Program-made: the position numbers and the translations under genes | From: Litsea cubeba | Lineage: Eukaryota > Streptophyta > Magnoliopsida > Laurales > Lauraceae | NCBI GenBank assembly: GCA_012931725.1 | Contig: CM022951.1 | Span: 14,120,611-14,184,610 of the forward strand | DNA length: 64,000 bases | Reading direction: 5' to 3' | Part shown: positions 46,131 to 58,975 of the stretch, in pieces | Position numbering within the stretch: position 1 is the stretch's first letter | Layout of the letters: each line of letters starts with the position of its first letter | The notes under the pieces: model-generated | Database searches by the model: none | The model's input: only the letters and a program-made list of their open reading frames with translations | What the model was told of the DNA's origin: nothing

Positions 46131-48769
46131 CCCCACGAACATCATTCTATCACTGAAGCTGTATGGCTAGGAATGAAAGTGGGGCCTGAGTTTAGAAGGT
46201 GGGGCCCACATGGAGGATGAAAGACTGGTTGTATATGGGATGATTGTATGTGGGTGGCCCTGAAATTGAGTTGAACTGATAATTCAAGCCATCATATTAA
46301 TAGGGTCGCTGAGGGGGAGGTTGGTGGGGGAACCATAGCCAATTTAATTGTCACTTTGATTTGAACAAATTGGCCAATACGTTCATATCTTGCATGGTGC
46401 CACCTGATGCATGGATATATATATATATATATATATGGGGCCAGCTCTCCTAAGCTGAAGCTGAAGATGAAGATAAGGTAAGCTGAAGTAAGCTCAATTA
46501 CGTAGTGGGGCCCACTTGGGGACCCACATGGGGATGGGAGTGGGGGAATTTCAAGGACTCCCTGGGACCCTCCTTCCTACAAAAAATTAGCTCCAATCGT
46601 GGTTTCTATCATCTCCATCTGGGCACCAAAAGTTTAATGGTCAACGGTCCATTCTGATCGGTACACAGTCGATCCAACGGTCTAGTAAATTCGGATTTGA
46701 ACAAAAGTTGGTGGGCTTGTGCAATTTAGGGGGGTCGTGTGTTTGGTCCATTTAGATGGACCAAGGATGGGCCCCAAAAGCGTTAACTTACGGAATAATA
46801 TATATATATAACCAAGTTGGTTCAGCCAATTCTAGTACTCCTTTTCAAACAGGCTTTAAAGCGGGGAGCCTTTAATTAAGGAGATTTGAGTTTTGTAATG
46901 CCCCTACCTCTTTGAGCTAACTGATGGGAACGTCTGACTGTATGAGATAATTTTTCTTTGACAAAGATCATCCAACAAAATGACCCAATGCCAGAATTAA
47001 AGCAGAAGACAAGCAATTACCATGCCTGAGGTTTCTCTGTCAAGAGATAACAGTATCATCCCTGCCAAATATTACAAGATTTTTTTTATCTATAGTTTCA
47101 AAATCTTTCACCCAAGAGATACCTCTCACAGTTCTTTGAAAGGTAATGAATTATGTCCTTTTTAGAAACACTTGGGGCTTATTTGATTGCATGGGAGTTG
47201 AATACATACGAAATCATCGTGAAATGATTTCCAAAAAGGATTATGAAAGATGTGAGAGGTGAAGGATATAAGATAGAGGTCCACATGCAACCCTCACTTT
47301 CCTAAGATTTTGGCGATGGCTGGGTATTCACTTTCCATCCAGCTGTGATTCATTTTCGAAGAGATAATTTGAAGGTCTTTTTGGAATTTCACTCTTGATT
47401 ATTCAAGTTTATTAACCACTTCTAGAGATACATGTGAATATGTATGAAACAAGAATTCCTAGAAATTCTAAGACTTGTATTTCTAAAAGTGGTTAAGAAT
47501 GAATAAACAAAGGAGAGTATCAAAAAATGACTATGGTGTGATCTCCCATTTCATAGAAAATGAATCCCTAGTAATTCAATCTTAGGAAAGTCAAGGTCCT
47601 ATCTACATCTCCTTATAATTAATTCACACATCCTTCATGCCTCACCATTTTTAATATTCCTTCATTGGAACAAATTTGAACATGATTTTCTGTGAATTCA
47701 ACTCCATAAGTAACAGGCCGAGTATGATCAATTCAACCCTCTCACTCACTACCCCTAATAGAATCATATTCACTCCTATTTGACTCTCATCCAACCCCTA
47801 CTTATGGGTGGATTGAACACTAGAAATTGTTGGTGGATTGAACAAAATAAAAAACTGAGGCCCCTAATCAAGGATTAACGATGATCCAATTGGGCTTGCC
47901 AAAAATTAATCTACATTGAGGGCTTTCCATCATTCTATTCCCATGATTGCCATTCATCCAAATGGTCTCCTAATGGGCCTTAGATTTTTACCTCATAGAA
48001 ACCATGAGAGGTACCCATCCAGTGCAAATAGTGACAAGAATTGTATAATATTGGGGCACCCCAAACACACTTATAACTAATTTCATTTTCATTCTCTTTA
48101 GCAAAAAAAAAAAAATCTATTTTCATTCAAGTGCTGCTACCACAGCACCCTTCAAACTCCACAATAAACAAGTAAATGAATTTGTGTCTACAACTACAAC
48201 AGAACGAGGCAGAAGACAAGAAGATCAAAGCTTCCATGGTAAGGCAGTGAAAAAATAAATAATTTTAATACAGTTTTAAGCAGAATCAATGACCCATCAG
48301 CATCGAATTTTTTACATCAAAACAGCATGGTTCTGAGTCATTCGAAGCAAAGCCATGCAAGGAAACTGGTATCAGCCTTCCAGCAAACCGAATTATGACA
48401 GGCACAGACCCACCATGCATACATTTTTATCTGAATCAAAAGCACCATTTATCTAGAGCAGCAAAGAGTAGGAGATGGTAAGATACACGCAACTCTACAC
48501 GTTTATCCCTTTCAGCGTCGACTGCCAATTTTGCCTGCATCTTTAGTTATATTCACCAAACACTGGATTCAAAGTTTTTGGCGCAGATGCATAGCATACC
48601 AAAAATAAGCAGCAAAAGCATTGTCAATCTCACAATTTAGTGCTAAAGCACCACATCAATTGAGGACAAAAAATTCTGATATGGATAAATATTGTTTCAG
48701 AATTGGCTGGGAACTGGAGCAAAATGGTACTGCGTCCCCAAAATGAGCTTAGGATTGAAGGCATATTGA
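46131..48769. other. Intergenic region, no gene recognised
   Basis: Upstream of the DUF4336 gene on the minus strand, so its promoter should fall in the first few hundred bases. It includes the block bounded by TA repeats (separate entry). From 46900 to 48770 I see only AT-rich sequence with short chance ORFs. Confidence 0.45.
46415..46811. mobile_element. Possible small element inserted in a (TA)n microsatellite
   Basis: A 357-bp block (46437-46793) is bounded on the left by eleven AT units (46415-46436) and on the right by ATATATATATATA (46797-46809). It begins GGGGCCAGCTCTCC and lacks clear terminal inverted repeats. Small plant elements that insert into TA microsatellites are known (Micron in rice). 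The alternative is two independent TA runs. Confidence 0.35.
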
Positions 48770-49140
48770 GCAAACGATGCTTTGCTTGATGCCACCTTTG
48801 ACTCTTTGACTCTACAAAGTTGCACTAGTCATCCATATTCGCAAATTGATAACCAAAGCACTTCATCTCTTCCATAATCGTCGATGGTGTAAATTGAGCA
48901 TGGGATTGAGTGAAAATTGAGCAAATGACACTTTGCTTGGTGACTCATTTGGCTTCTTAACTCTAGCCAGTACGTCAGTCTTCTGACTTCAATTGATCCT
49001 TGGTTGAGCATGCAGCTACATAGGAGGCAGCCACATTTTGAGAAAAAGGCCATTACCCACACATCTCTTTCAGCTTCACTCATCCATATCCGCAAATTGA
49101 TGAGCGAAGCACCTCATTTCTTCCATCATCATCGATAATA
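48770..49140. repeat. Local degenerate duplications of the PPR pseudogene tail
   Basis: The text from the PPR stop codon (TCATCCATATCCGCAAATTG at 49078) recurs about 250 bp further left (48830: TCATCCATATTCGCAAATTG), with about 70 bp of similarity. In addition GAGCAAACGATGCTTTGC (48770) and GAGCAAATGACACTTTGC (48917) head a second similar pair. The 3' end of the gene was duplicated locally more than once. Confidence 0.7.
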
Positions 49141-50623
49141 TAGAATAGATATCATCATTCTCTGGATGTGATTTGTCACCAGCAACAAACACATGAGCCA
49201 CCCCTTCCACCTCTAAACAGCTATGCCCGGCCCGCTTCTCTATTCCTCTATCTTTCATTAGTCTTCTCACTCTCCCAGCCTCAGCATACATGTTTAGAGA
49301 GGCATATATATTGGCAAGAAGAACAAAATCAGTGGATTCACAAGACCCAAGCTCCAGAATTTTTCCCAAAGCCAATTCAGCTCTCTCCACATCGTTATGA
49401 CTCCGACAACCCACAAGCAAGCTTCTCCTAACCGACAACCCACAAGCAAGCTTCTCCAAACCATGGCATCAGGCACTATGGGCATTGCTCTGATGAAATT
49501 CTCCGCCTCTTCCAAGCAACCCGCTCGTCCAAATGCATCAACCACGCACCCATAATGATCTATCCTAGGCTCAATTTGGTACTCCTTCCTCATCTGATCA
49601 AATATCAGCCTCCCTTCTTGAACCATTCCAGAGTGAGCACATGCAGTTAGGATTGCCACAAACGTGCTTTCATTTGGCCTGATGCCAGCTTTCTTCATCC
49701 TCTCAAACAAACCAAGTGTAGCCAGGCCATTTCCCTGCAATCCCATACCTGAAATCATGGCATTCCAAGCAACAACATCTGGTCGAACGATCTCATCAAA
49801 CACCTGGAGTGCAACCTCAATCAAGCCGCATTCCGCATACATATCAACCAAAGGCAGTGGCCACTTTAGTGGTGATTTCAATTCTCCTATCTTTCAAGTA
49901 CCTATGCAACCATCTGCCAGTTTCGAGAGCACCCAATCGAGAACACGCAGAGATTACACTAGATATCACACTCTCAGAACTCACAGTACCAACCTCCAAT
50001 AACACCCCCCTAAACAGTCGCAACGCCGCCTCCAGCTGATCGCTCCGGGCATAACCCGAAATCATGGCAGTCCACAGAACCTCATCTTTCTCCTTCACTC
50101 CATCAAAAACCCCTCTAGCATCCCCAATCCTCCCAGCTTTCAAATACCCATCAACCATAGCGGTCGAAGAGACCAGACCTCTCACAGGCATTCTATCAAA
50201 GACCTGTCGTGCAAGCTCCACCCTCGAACAGCCCGCATACAACCCAATCAAACTCGCCTGGATATAGCAATCTGAGTCCAACCCAGATTTCAAGACGACC
50301 CCATGAACCTGTTCTCCATTGCGAAGAGCGAGATTCATTGCGGAAGCCCTGAGGACGAAGGTAAAGGTATGCTTGTTGGGCTTGAGGACTGGGTCTTCTA
50401 GCATTTTGACGAACAGGTGGAGGGCGGTTTGGGGGAGATGGGATGAATGGATTCATATGATGGAGTTCCAGAGGAAGAGATTGGGCGGGGTTTTGAGGAG
50501 ATGGGCGTGGATCTGGTTCCGGTGATTGAGGGAAGAGCAACTGAGGATTGTGGGAGAGAGATTGATGGGTCTGGGTGTTGTTGGGTCGAGCCTGGCTACC
50601 GGTGGTGGTGTTGAAATGGCCAT
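49076..50623 (-). pseudogene. PLS-class PPR protein with E domain, pseudogene
   Basis: A complete gene frame is visible but broken in three places. It starts MAISTPPPVARLD at 50623 and has the usual short PLS opening (HRNQIHAHLLKTPPNLFLWN). Repeats follow with ARQVFDRMPVRG, DEVLWTAMISGYARSDQ and DVVAWNAMISGMG, then the E/E+ region (RIDHYGCVVDAFGRAG, AGHSCLEVEGVAHVF). It ends HQFADMDE at TGA 49076 without a DYW domain. Lesions: TGA at 50455-50453 in the WNSII*IHSS context, where family members usually have Arg (CGA to TGA); one extra base near 49852; and a 29-bp perfect-period direct duplication at 49404-49461 that shifts the frame. Intact relatives of this class act in organelle RNA editing. 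Lesions are few, so loss may be recent. Confidence 0.88.
49404..49461. repeat. 29-bp tandem duplication inside the PPR pseudogene
   Basis: Two adjacent 29-bp units starting CGACAACCCACAAGCAAG differ at a single base (CCTAAC versus CCAAAC). Because 29 is not a multiple of three, the frame changes within the segment encoding WRSLLVGCR. Confidence 0.95.
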
Positions 50624-51719
50624 GGCTGCATGGCCAATTGCTATGATTTATAGCTGAGCTTGAACATTAAATGAGCCACCTTGAGGCTTGAGCTCGAACC
50701 ATAGTTGAGAATATAGATTGAGCTTGGCTTGAATTAAGTCGAGCTAAGCTGGACAATCTGTTAGCTAATTCCAGCACTAGCTAAATTTCACGAGTCAAAT
50801 TAAGTGAAGTTTGATGATGGATATTAAGTTTGAGCTCAGGTATAGTTACGAGTGCTTAGTACACAAGCCATTCTAGACTCAGACTACGGCCCAACGTAAA
50901 TTTTGGACTCATGGGACAAACTTAGATTAGGTGATAGAAAGACGAGGGCAACGATGCCCCACCCATGAACACCCTTGGTCTTGTCGGGCTGGACAGAAGA
51001 ATATCTAGGCCTGACCCACCTTTAGAAACATAGGTCCATATCCAAGATAACCCCAACATCGGCCTTGAATGTCTAGTCTGAGCCCGCCAATTAAGAAAAT
51101 CAGGTCGGGCTTTAATCATTCTTTTGGGCTTTCTAAGTACTTGTTTGGATAAATAAATGCTAAACTACATGTATTACTTATTCATGCCAGGCTTCGGGCT
51201 TTCTATCATTTAATCTAAGTCCAGCCCATATATTAAGGAGTCCAAAAATTTAAGTCCAAGCCCGGACATTAAGCAAACCTACTTAGTAATGGCGTGATGG
51301 AAGCAGATTAAAATAAGAAAACTTTCACCTTGATGCCACTTGTTATTCAGGTACCATAAGGTGGGGCCCACACAGCAGTCATGCGAACTGCGGGGTCCTG
51401 TAGGTGAAAACCGCCCTAACAGATATATGGCTCACACCTGTAGAGTCAGGTCAAGCCCTAAAACAAGATGAGCTTGACCTGAGCCTAGTTGAGATTCTCA
51501 ACTTGATCTCCGCCCAGCCAAGCAGAACCTAACTTGAGTTTAGATCATTAGACAATGAGATGAGAAAAAAAGTTAAAGCTTAATTTAGCTAGCTAGAGCA
51601 TCTACCTGGCTTGTTAACAGCCCTAGCACATGTGAACATGGGGAGAAATTGATGAAGATTAAAGGAGAGTGATGTACAGCCCGCTAGGATCTTTAATTTT
51701 TTTTTTAATTAGAATCAAG
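50624..51719. other. Intergenic, decayed repeats
   Basis: Rich in GAGCTTGAGC/AAGCTCGAGC-type text and GGGCTTT phrases, typical of decayed plant repeats; I cannot name the family. The first part should include the PPR pseudogene promoter. Confidence 0.4.
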
Positions 51720-52305
51720 AATCCAAGTATCCGTTAAGATTGGACTCGGGACGAATAATCTTAGAAGGAGTGGCTTGTCTTTGCAAAAAATTTCAGATGT
51801 GTGCCCTTTATGTGAGAACTGAGAATGGGTTGGAGAAAGTGGATTACCTTTCTTGCATTGTGACGTTTCATCTTCTTTGCGGATACAATTCAATCAGAGA
51901 TGTGGGCTAGCATGGTGTTTGTTAGGCTCCATGATCAGTATGTTTCAAGCTTGGAGATTTTGTCCTTTTTCAGGATGTGGGGCAGTTATGTTCCCTTTTG
52001 CCATAATGTGGTCCATTTGAAAAGAAATGAATAATATAATTTTCAGGGGAGGAGAATGGTCTACAGCGGCCTTCTTTCAATTATTACTTGGCGAATAGCA
52101 AAGTAGGATTTGGTGAGGGAGGCTTGTTTATTTGTTCAGTGCCGCAAATTATGAAGGTGGAAGTTTGATGTCCTCTTACACCATGTAATTATTTGCCTTT
52201 GTTCTTCTATACAAGTCTCTTGTACCTGTTTTGGAAGTGTGTTGCGTAACTTAATGCATTCTTCTTAATCTAATATTTCAGTTACCGTTATAAAAAAAAG
52301 ATTGG
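51720..52305 (+). mobile_element. L1-type LINE 3' fragment
   Basis: On the plus strand the end of an L1 second ORF is visible with shifts: a zinc-binding start (CPLCEN near 51805), a conserved FLHCDVSSS-like segment, and the W-rich stretch with a stop (IMWSI then TGA near 52018). A 3' untranslated part follows with CTTGTACCTG and a short A-rich tail at about 52291-52300. This order matches the reverse-transcriptase zinc-binding tail of plant L1 elements. It is 5'-truncated and decayed. Confidence 0.65.
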
Positions 52306-53790
52306 GTTTTGGTCCATTTGGATGCATGCAAATCAGCAAAGAGTAAGAGGGATTGGAAGGTCTTGACAGATATTATTGGATAGATCCCTGCATTGGCAGA
52401 TGATCTTACAGATCCCAAAATTTAACAGTTCAAGAAGTGTATATGCAACCAGTAAAATTAGAAGCCATTATTAATTGATAAAACAGAGAACACCCATGGA
52501 CATATCTATTTGGATGACTAAATCTCAAAGCCCTACTATATTTACCGAGGCAATAGAGTCCGACAAACTCTACCAAAGGCCTGAACCATGAACTATGGGG
52601 TCCATATCAAGTTTAGTTTGGCGGTTTGATCACAATTTCACACCTACAATTTACAAATCACTCCTAACCCGACCGCCCATAAACTGTAATCTCTTTAGTC
52701 TCTAATCCATGGTTAGTGACCTAGTGAGAAGGACTGGATTGATGAAAACTACCAGGCCCTTGGGCTTGTTCTAATCAAGGAGGGTAGGATGTGAAACATA
52801 CCACAAATATAGGTGGATCGTCCTACATCTATATAGGATTCCAATTTGCAGTTTTAGCTATCTTTGCAAGTTTACAATCTATCATCTTTAATATTCATAA
52901 AAGCCGTTAATGGCAGCCAGAATATCTCTTCAGTCTCTCAAAATGATAATGCAGTGCATCCACAAAATTTGATCAAATAGGGAAATCTTGGTTAACATGA
53001 AATTAAGTTGAAAAGATGATAGATACACTTAAAAATGATGAGACCAGTGCACCCACCAAAGGTTATCAATGAGAGAAACTTCAATGATGTCGCTAATAAG
53101 TTTATCACTAGACGCCCCCAATCACCTTAAGGACCCAACTTGAAAAACTGGGTCTGGAACCACTTGACAATTGAGTCCAGATTCAAATCTACAATAAACC
53201 CAACCGGTTCAAATATCCAACCAAGAATATAATTCTGCATACCTGGGTCTACAGAGTGTCCAAGTTTTCCACATACCTGTGTTTGGATAGTGTCCACACA
53301 GCTTACATTTTAAGAAACCTGAAAAACAGAAATATACAAAAAGCCCAAATGCCCATGGTCTTAGAAGAAAATAACACCCTTACAATTTTACATTACATGC
53401 AGCCTGACATCATATTCAAGTGTCTACAAACATATGGTTTCCAATAGTACAAGCACTTAGTAGAGCAGCATCTAATTTGATTTACAACCCTCGACCCCAC
53501 TTTGCAAAGTAACACCAAATCAACAGTCAAAACTGAGAGTATGAAGCAAACTTCAAGGACCCTTGATACCTTGACTGCCACGAAAGCAGATTCTCAGCAT
53601 GGATGACCATTCAGATGCAAACGCCCACAAATATCAATGATTTCATTCAGCACCCAAAAAAAGGACCATTCTTAATCAGGGAAGTCAACGAATTAAAATA
53701 CACTACGATTGAGTGGGTAAAAAAGCACCCTATTGTGGCATGGTATTGGGCTTGCATCGTTTCAAAGCTGAGTATGGAATGATTTGCATT
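52306..53790. other. Region downstream of the RING gene
   Basis: No other gene recognised. The part next to 53790 should contain the RING gene 3' UTR. AT-rich and unremarkable. Confidence 0.45.
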
Positions 53791-54603
53791 TCAAGTGATT
53801 ATTTCTCTCACCAGCCAATCCAAACAAGGATATGCGAAGTAAAGTATCAGAAATGAGGGCAACGCAAATAAAAGGCTGATAAGGATGTACAAAATCAGGA
53901 TGGCGACACTGGCAGGAATGGCATACAACACAATCAAAAGGAATACAAGGACCAATGGGAACTTAGCTGTCAAGTTCATGAAGAAAACAAGTGACTTACA
54001 AACGGATGAGTGGAATCTCCTTAGATTCCAGTAATCAGCCACAGAAGCACTCACACGATTTTGGTTCAAAGACTGTTCACGATGCATGAATGACGACGGG
54101 GCCCTTCTCAGGCTGCTGTAATTAACTTGACTTTCCGACGTTGAGTTGTTAGAAGACCAAACCCGCTGATGCTCTCCAGACAAAACTGAATGCATCTTCC
54201 CCCTGTCACCATTCATGCTCTCAACCATCCAGAGTAGGAAAAAGTTCTTGCGGGGAAACTTCAGATTGCCCTTGTAAACCAGCCGAAAGGACAACAGATT
54301 ACACCATGGGCAGGAGATGAAGAGCGGCAGTTGGATAGGGAGAGTAGGAAATTTCACAACAGCCCATTGGAGTCCAAGGACACAGTTCTTGCAGAGGGTG
54401 TGACCGCACCATAAGACATAGGGTATGTTCTCAACAATATTGAATGATTCACAACATATTGGGCATTCAAGCCCTTCCTCACCGCTAGTGCTTGAAGAAA
54501 CTTCATCATCTGAGCACTCTGAACCAGCTTGATCTGGCTTCCCAAGGTCATTCTTTGGTCCTATGGTTCCACCAATAGCAGCAGAAGCAAAGCTCCTCCA
54601 CAT
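53791..54603 (-). CDS. RING-finger membrane protein, putative E3 ubiquitin ligase, 270 aa
   Basis: This is an intact single-exon coding region starting at ATG 54603. After an acidic, Ser-rich segment (residues 28-43) a complete C3HC4 RING is visible: C47, C50, C66, H68, C71, C74, C98 and C101 (core LECPICCESF, LWCGHTLCKNC, CPWC). RING domains recruit a ubiquitin-charged E2, so an E3 ligase role is likely but not shown. A basic Ser/Asn-rich middle (about 130-200) leads to two hydrophobic helices near residues 210-255, giving a protein anchored by its C-terminus with the RING in the cytosol. Plants have a small family with this RING-then-two-helices plan and an uninterrupted coding exon. Alternative starts are unlikely because the RING lies close to the N-terminus. 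No neighbour suggests a pathway. Confidence 0.92.
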   Translation of the reverse strand: MWRSFASAAIGGTIGPKNDLGKPDQAGSECSDDEVSSSTSGEEGLECPICCESFNIVENIPYVLWCGHTLCKNCVLGLQWAVVKFPTLPIQLPLFISCPWCNLLSFRLVYKGNLKFPRKNFFLLWMVESMNGDRGKMHSVLSGEHQRVWSSNNSTSESQVNYSSLRRAPSSFMHREQSLNQNRVSASVADYWNLRRFHSSVCKSLVFFMNLTAKFPLVLVFLLIVLYAIPASVAILILYILISLLFALPSFLILYFAYPCLDWLVREIIT

Positions 54604-56926
54604 GGCAATGACAGAGGAAACTAATCATCTAGAAAGCATTTCTATAGTTGTGATGATCACTGCAAATCCAAACCTTAAAACCAGCTCCCAAATTGTCGCT
54701 GTCAACAGGATTTAATCTTTCGAAGGCAAACCTAAACAGGAAAAAGTGGGTCATAAGAAAACAGCCTCAAATCTTTGCATTTCAGGAAAAAAAAAAAAAA
54801 AAAACATACATGCTCTGTAGAAAAACAAATAAAAAATCTATGGTGCATGTGCACAGGCAAAAGGGCATCCCCAGAGAATCCCTACTGCAAATGGATATTT
54901 TGTATTATTCTACGACACAGAGTAGGAACATCGTGGCTAGAAAAGTCATCGTTAACCATAGAAGTGCATCATGTTTGTGCAGATACTTTGGTTTTGTAGA
55001 AGTATCAGAGTATCATAGGAAGACTAGTTGAGCCCTGCACGTGCAATTCCAAACACAAAATAACACTGCCTTTTGGATATTTTCTTTGATTCTTACAGCT
55101 CTTTCACACTTAGATCTTAAATTTTACTCCTTTCAATATTTGAAATGAGCTAGGATTAAGGGATAGTAAGCCAAAAATTTATTGCTTGTAGTTTAGTAAC
55201 TATTTTGTCATAATAAGTTACAGATTGAACGAGCAATAAAACATCTACACGCCCTTCTAACGCATCCAACCATCAAATAAGTGGCTGCTCATATAGGACA
55301 TGATAAATTGGTAGATGTTACATTCACATTGCCTATGAATTTCATATCCCTTGCAAACTACGTCTCCATATATTCTGGCCGGAATTATCTTGTTGATAAA
55401 GAGAGCACAAAAGACATTTAAAACTTTAAATTTTGAAATTTGAAATGTAGCTTTGAGATTAGCTGATGGAAATTTCCAGCAATAGAGTGTTCTTAAAGAA
55501 AGGGAAAACTGAATATAGACAAATTGAAATCACATAAGGGTGCACAGTTGTGACAGGAAGAATCTGTAGTAAAGGGGAAAATTATCATGAATTTCTTTGA
55601 TCCTTTTTCACTATTTGATGCTATACATCTTTCTTGCGAAAAAAAAAATATGAATTGAGATTTTTCTCAATAAAGAGAATTTTGAATTCCTTTTGAGGGG
55701 TAGCATATGGGACTCCTCTATCTTGGAGAAATGGAAATCCACGGAGAGTGGAATCCTGTCACTGCATAAATGCACCCTAAAAAGATTTTCAAATTCTTAT
55801 CATCAAATAGTGTTCGTTTCATTTAATTGAGTTACTAAGAATTCTAAGACATTGTAATTCTATAAGTGGATAAAAACAAAGAATCAAAGATGAATATCTA
55901 AAAATTACCAATAAGAAAACCTCTCCTTAGGGTACATTTGGTAGCAGATGAGGAATCCATGAGTAATTCGTAGTCAAGCTTAAAGAGTATCCACAAAAGA
56001 GACTTACTCTTTGGAGGTTCAACATGTACAAAGAAACTGGCTGCAACAATTAGATAACATAGGCAAGCATCAGCCCTTTCAAATAGTTTTCAGTACCTTC
56101 CTGCAACAACAGAAGCAAGAATGAAGGAACAAATAAGATTCTTGGAGAACTGAACTTTCAAAATTTCCACCAAAAAAGAAGGATTCAAAAAATGCCTGCA
56201 AAACAAGAACAAATAGATAAACCCAGCTTCTCATTCTTCCTGTTGAATATAGTGTGAAAAGGACTACTTGAGGTCTTGCAGCCATCATGACATCTCTATT
56301 TTTCCAAAAAACTCACCAAAACCGAACCCAACCTTCAAGCCAAACAACCTTCAAGCCATCATGGCATCACAACACCCAGATAAACAAAAAAAAAATTCTG
56401 TGGTATTACAAATCCACAAATTCTACATTAAAAATATAGAACATACAAACAAAATTAAGATATATAATGTGAGAATCAAAGAACACCTGAATTCCCAAAC
56501 CAGTTGTTTGATAGAAATAAATTTGGAAAATCAGGAATACCAGGATTTAAAGCACTTTAAAGGCTATTAAATCTTTTGGGGTAAACATTCTAATGACAAT
56601 ATTAGCCCCTTCACTGTACCTAGTTTTAGGAACTCCATCTATCAAAAGAATTTGGGCATTTCCAAACACCCAGACAAACCAAATTCCACTTAGAAAAGAA
56701 AAAAAATCCTGTTAGCAAGTGAACCCTATATGCAATATGAAGGGGAGAATACGACAGATTGAGTGAAAATCTGATATAGGGTCTCTTTATAATCCCAACT
56801 CTTCTTAACTAATCTAATCCACTGCCAAACAAAATCCTAACACAATATTTAGAATTCAGACAAGCTAGCATTCATAATCCCAATTAAATTCAACATCCCA
56901 TCAAGACATCTTTCATCTAAGAATTC

Positions 56927-56995
<69 letters not shown>

Positions 56996-58689
56996 ACCAG
57001 AATCCGGGCTTGAACTCAAAACATACGGAGTACCTTTAAATCTTTGCATCGCATCCATATGGTGATTGGTGACTAATACTATAGAAAGAAAATGGAAACA
57101 AACCCAAACAAAAAATGGGAAATCTATCTCAATTGTCTTTGTTTCAAGACCCATTCAGTTCTTCAAGAACTATGCAATTTTTGTAACAATCATAATATAA
57201 AGGAAAAAGTTATGATTCTTAGCATAAATTGCTAAAAAAAACAGAAAACTATAATACAATGGGCATAAAGTAGGGGCCTATTCTGCAACCTGCTATCTTT
57301 TACAACACTACTAAAACTATACTGTAACAAATTTTCCCTGTTCAAATCTAACCCAATCAAACCTTTCAAGCACCATATCAAAGGATCAGAACATACCAAA
57401 CTATATGTATACATCTATCTAATTTTAAGGTGACTGATTGGATGGTCAATTATAGTCCTGTTTTTTTATAATGAGGTTTATCCATAGTGGGACCCTTCCA
57501 CTTGTACAAATTGGGGATAGTTTGGTGTGCAGTTTTTACTCTATCTATGCAGGTCTCTTTTTTTTTTTTTTACTTTTTCTGAATAAAATGCTGCAGCTAC
57601 CCCCCTCTCTCCCTCTCTCTATGGAAATTTTATTTCCTCTTATAATCTCCTTTCTAACTCATATCAATAAAGAATATGATGGCATTTGGTACCTTGTATG
57701 CTCTCTATATATGAACTCAAATGGTCATTCTAAAGTCTGAACCCCTTTTCTGTACTTCATTTTTGTGATGCTTAAAATGTGGCCTAGCCCTTTGATGTAT
57801 CATTTCTTTTTCTTGCTGTTTTATGACATGCGAAAAATAAAAATCAATTGAAGTATGACTACATCGCCTCTCTCCTTTTTGTATAACTGCAAGACTCTTT
57901 CATGCTTTCTTTGAAATTTGAAGTGGTTTTGTGTTTGTTGGTATTGATGAAAATGCGCATAAAGGAGATTTTCAAGGTTTGCTAGACTTCTTGGCACTTG
58001 CAGAAACGCATCATATAGTGGTTGTAGACAGCTTGAATATGTTGGTTTATGTTGATTAAAATGCATATACTGAAGGTAATTTTGTGGCATGTTACTATTT
58101 TAGTACCTGTAAGAATACAACATAGACAATGCATGAAATTAATGACAAATAAACATTAAGCAGAGAAGAGACCAAGGTTTTTGAATTTAATGAATTGTCT
58201 GCTTACAAGGTCTTCAAATGGAGGTACTACAATACAATGGTTGGCCTGTATTGGTGTTTTCATCCAAGGCCGAGCTGATAATTCTGCACAGGTGGGACCT
58301 AATGTGTGTATGTTATGAAAAGTCACTTTTAAAGAAAATGCTAGAAAAATCCCTGTTGAGAAATTCCAAACGTGGGAGCAGAACTTGGATGACTTGACTA
58401 TGATTCGCTGAGAATGGAAATAACTCTTTTTTTTTTTTTTTTGCTCTATATTTTTTAAATTTAGTTAGTGGCATGTAGATGCATCGTTTGCATTCCCTTT
58501 CTCTCGATGGGAAACCCAATTAAAACCAAACGCTTCGAGGAAAAAGAAGAAAACCCAATTGAAGAATTGAAAAGATCCTAGTTCAAATCACGGATATTTC
58601 CATCTCTTCAGGCAAAATACCCATTAAAAATCTCACATTTTATATAAAAGGATAAGAAGACAAGAAGAAATGGATAACATCAGACCTAG
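54604..58689. other. Upstream of the RING gene: no coding region supported
   Basis: AT-rich with poly(A) runs (54786-54804) and a (GA)n microsatellite. If the leader-like block at 58690-58975 is the first exon of the RING gene, most of this would be a 5'-UTR intron. I see no exon within it. Confidence 0.4.
56931..56993. repeat. (GA)n microsatellite, 63 bp
   Basis: About 31 perfect GA units, the longest dinucleotide run in the window. Confidence 0.97.
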
Positions 58690-58975
58690 ATGGGCTCTTT
58701 AGCTGCAGTAAATTGTAGCTGAGTTTTTCTGGAAATCCTTTTCTGCTCTAAGATTAAGAATCATGGGGGAGAGGGGGAGAGGAAGTGAGGAACAAAAATG
58801 TTGTTGCCGATCGTCTATCTGGAGATGGAGATGAGAGATCGAAATGGAGATTTTTTTTTTCAAGAGCGCTTCCTTTTGTTTTCGTTCTTTTGTTTTTGAG
58901 AGGAAGGCGGTGAGATGGAGAGAGGGAAGAGCTCCACCTGCCAAGCATGCATAGATGCATCTGTATAAGTGGAGG
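58690..58975 (-). promoter_or_regulatory. Leader-like block: possible 5' UTR exon and promoter
   Basis: The minus strand shows a TATA-like ACTTATACAG near 58970-58960. It is followed by a long CT-rich stretch (CTCTTCCCTCTCTCC, then CTCACTTCCTCTCCCC) typical of plant 5' leaders, with no sustained ORF. The next coding region on the same strand is the RING gene 4 kb downstream. A non-coding first exon for it is plausible but unproven; the block could belong to an unrelated transcript. Confidence 0.3.

Noticed and set aside
56849..57154. Ser-Leu repeat protein
   Set aside because: Produced by the 63-bp (GA)n tract on the minus strand; no start context or conserved flank.
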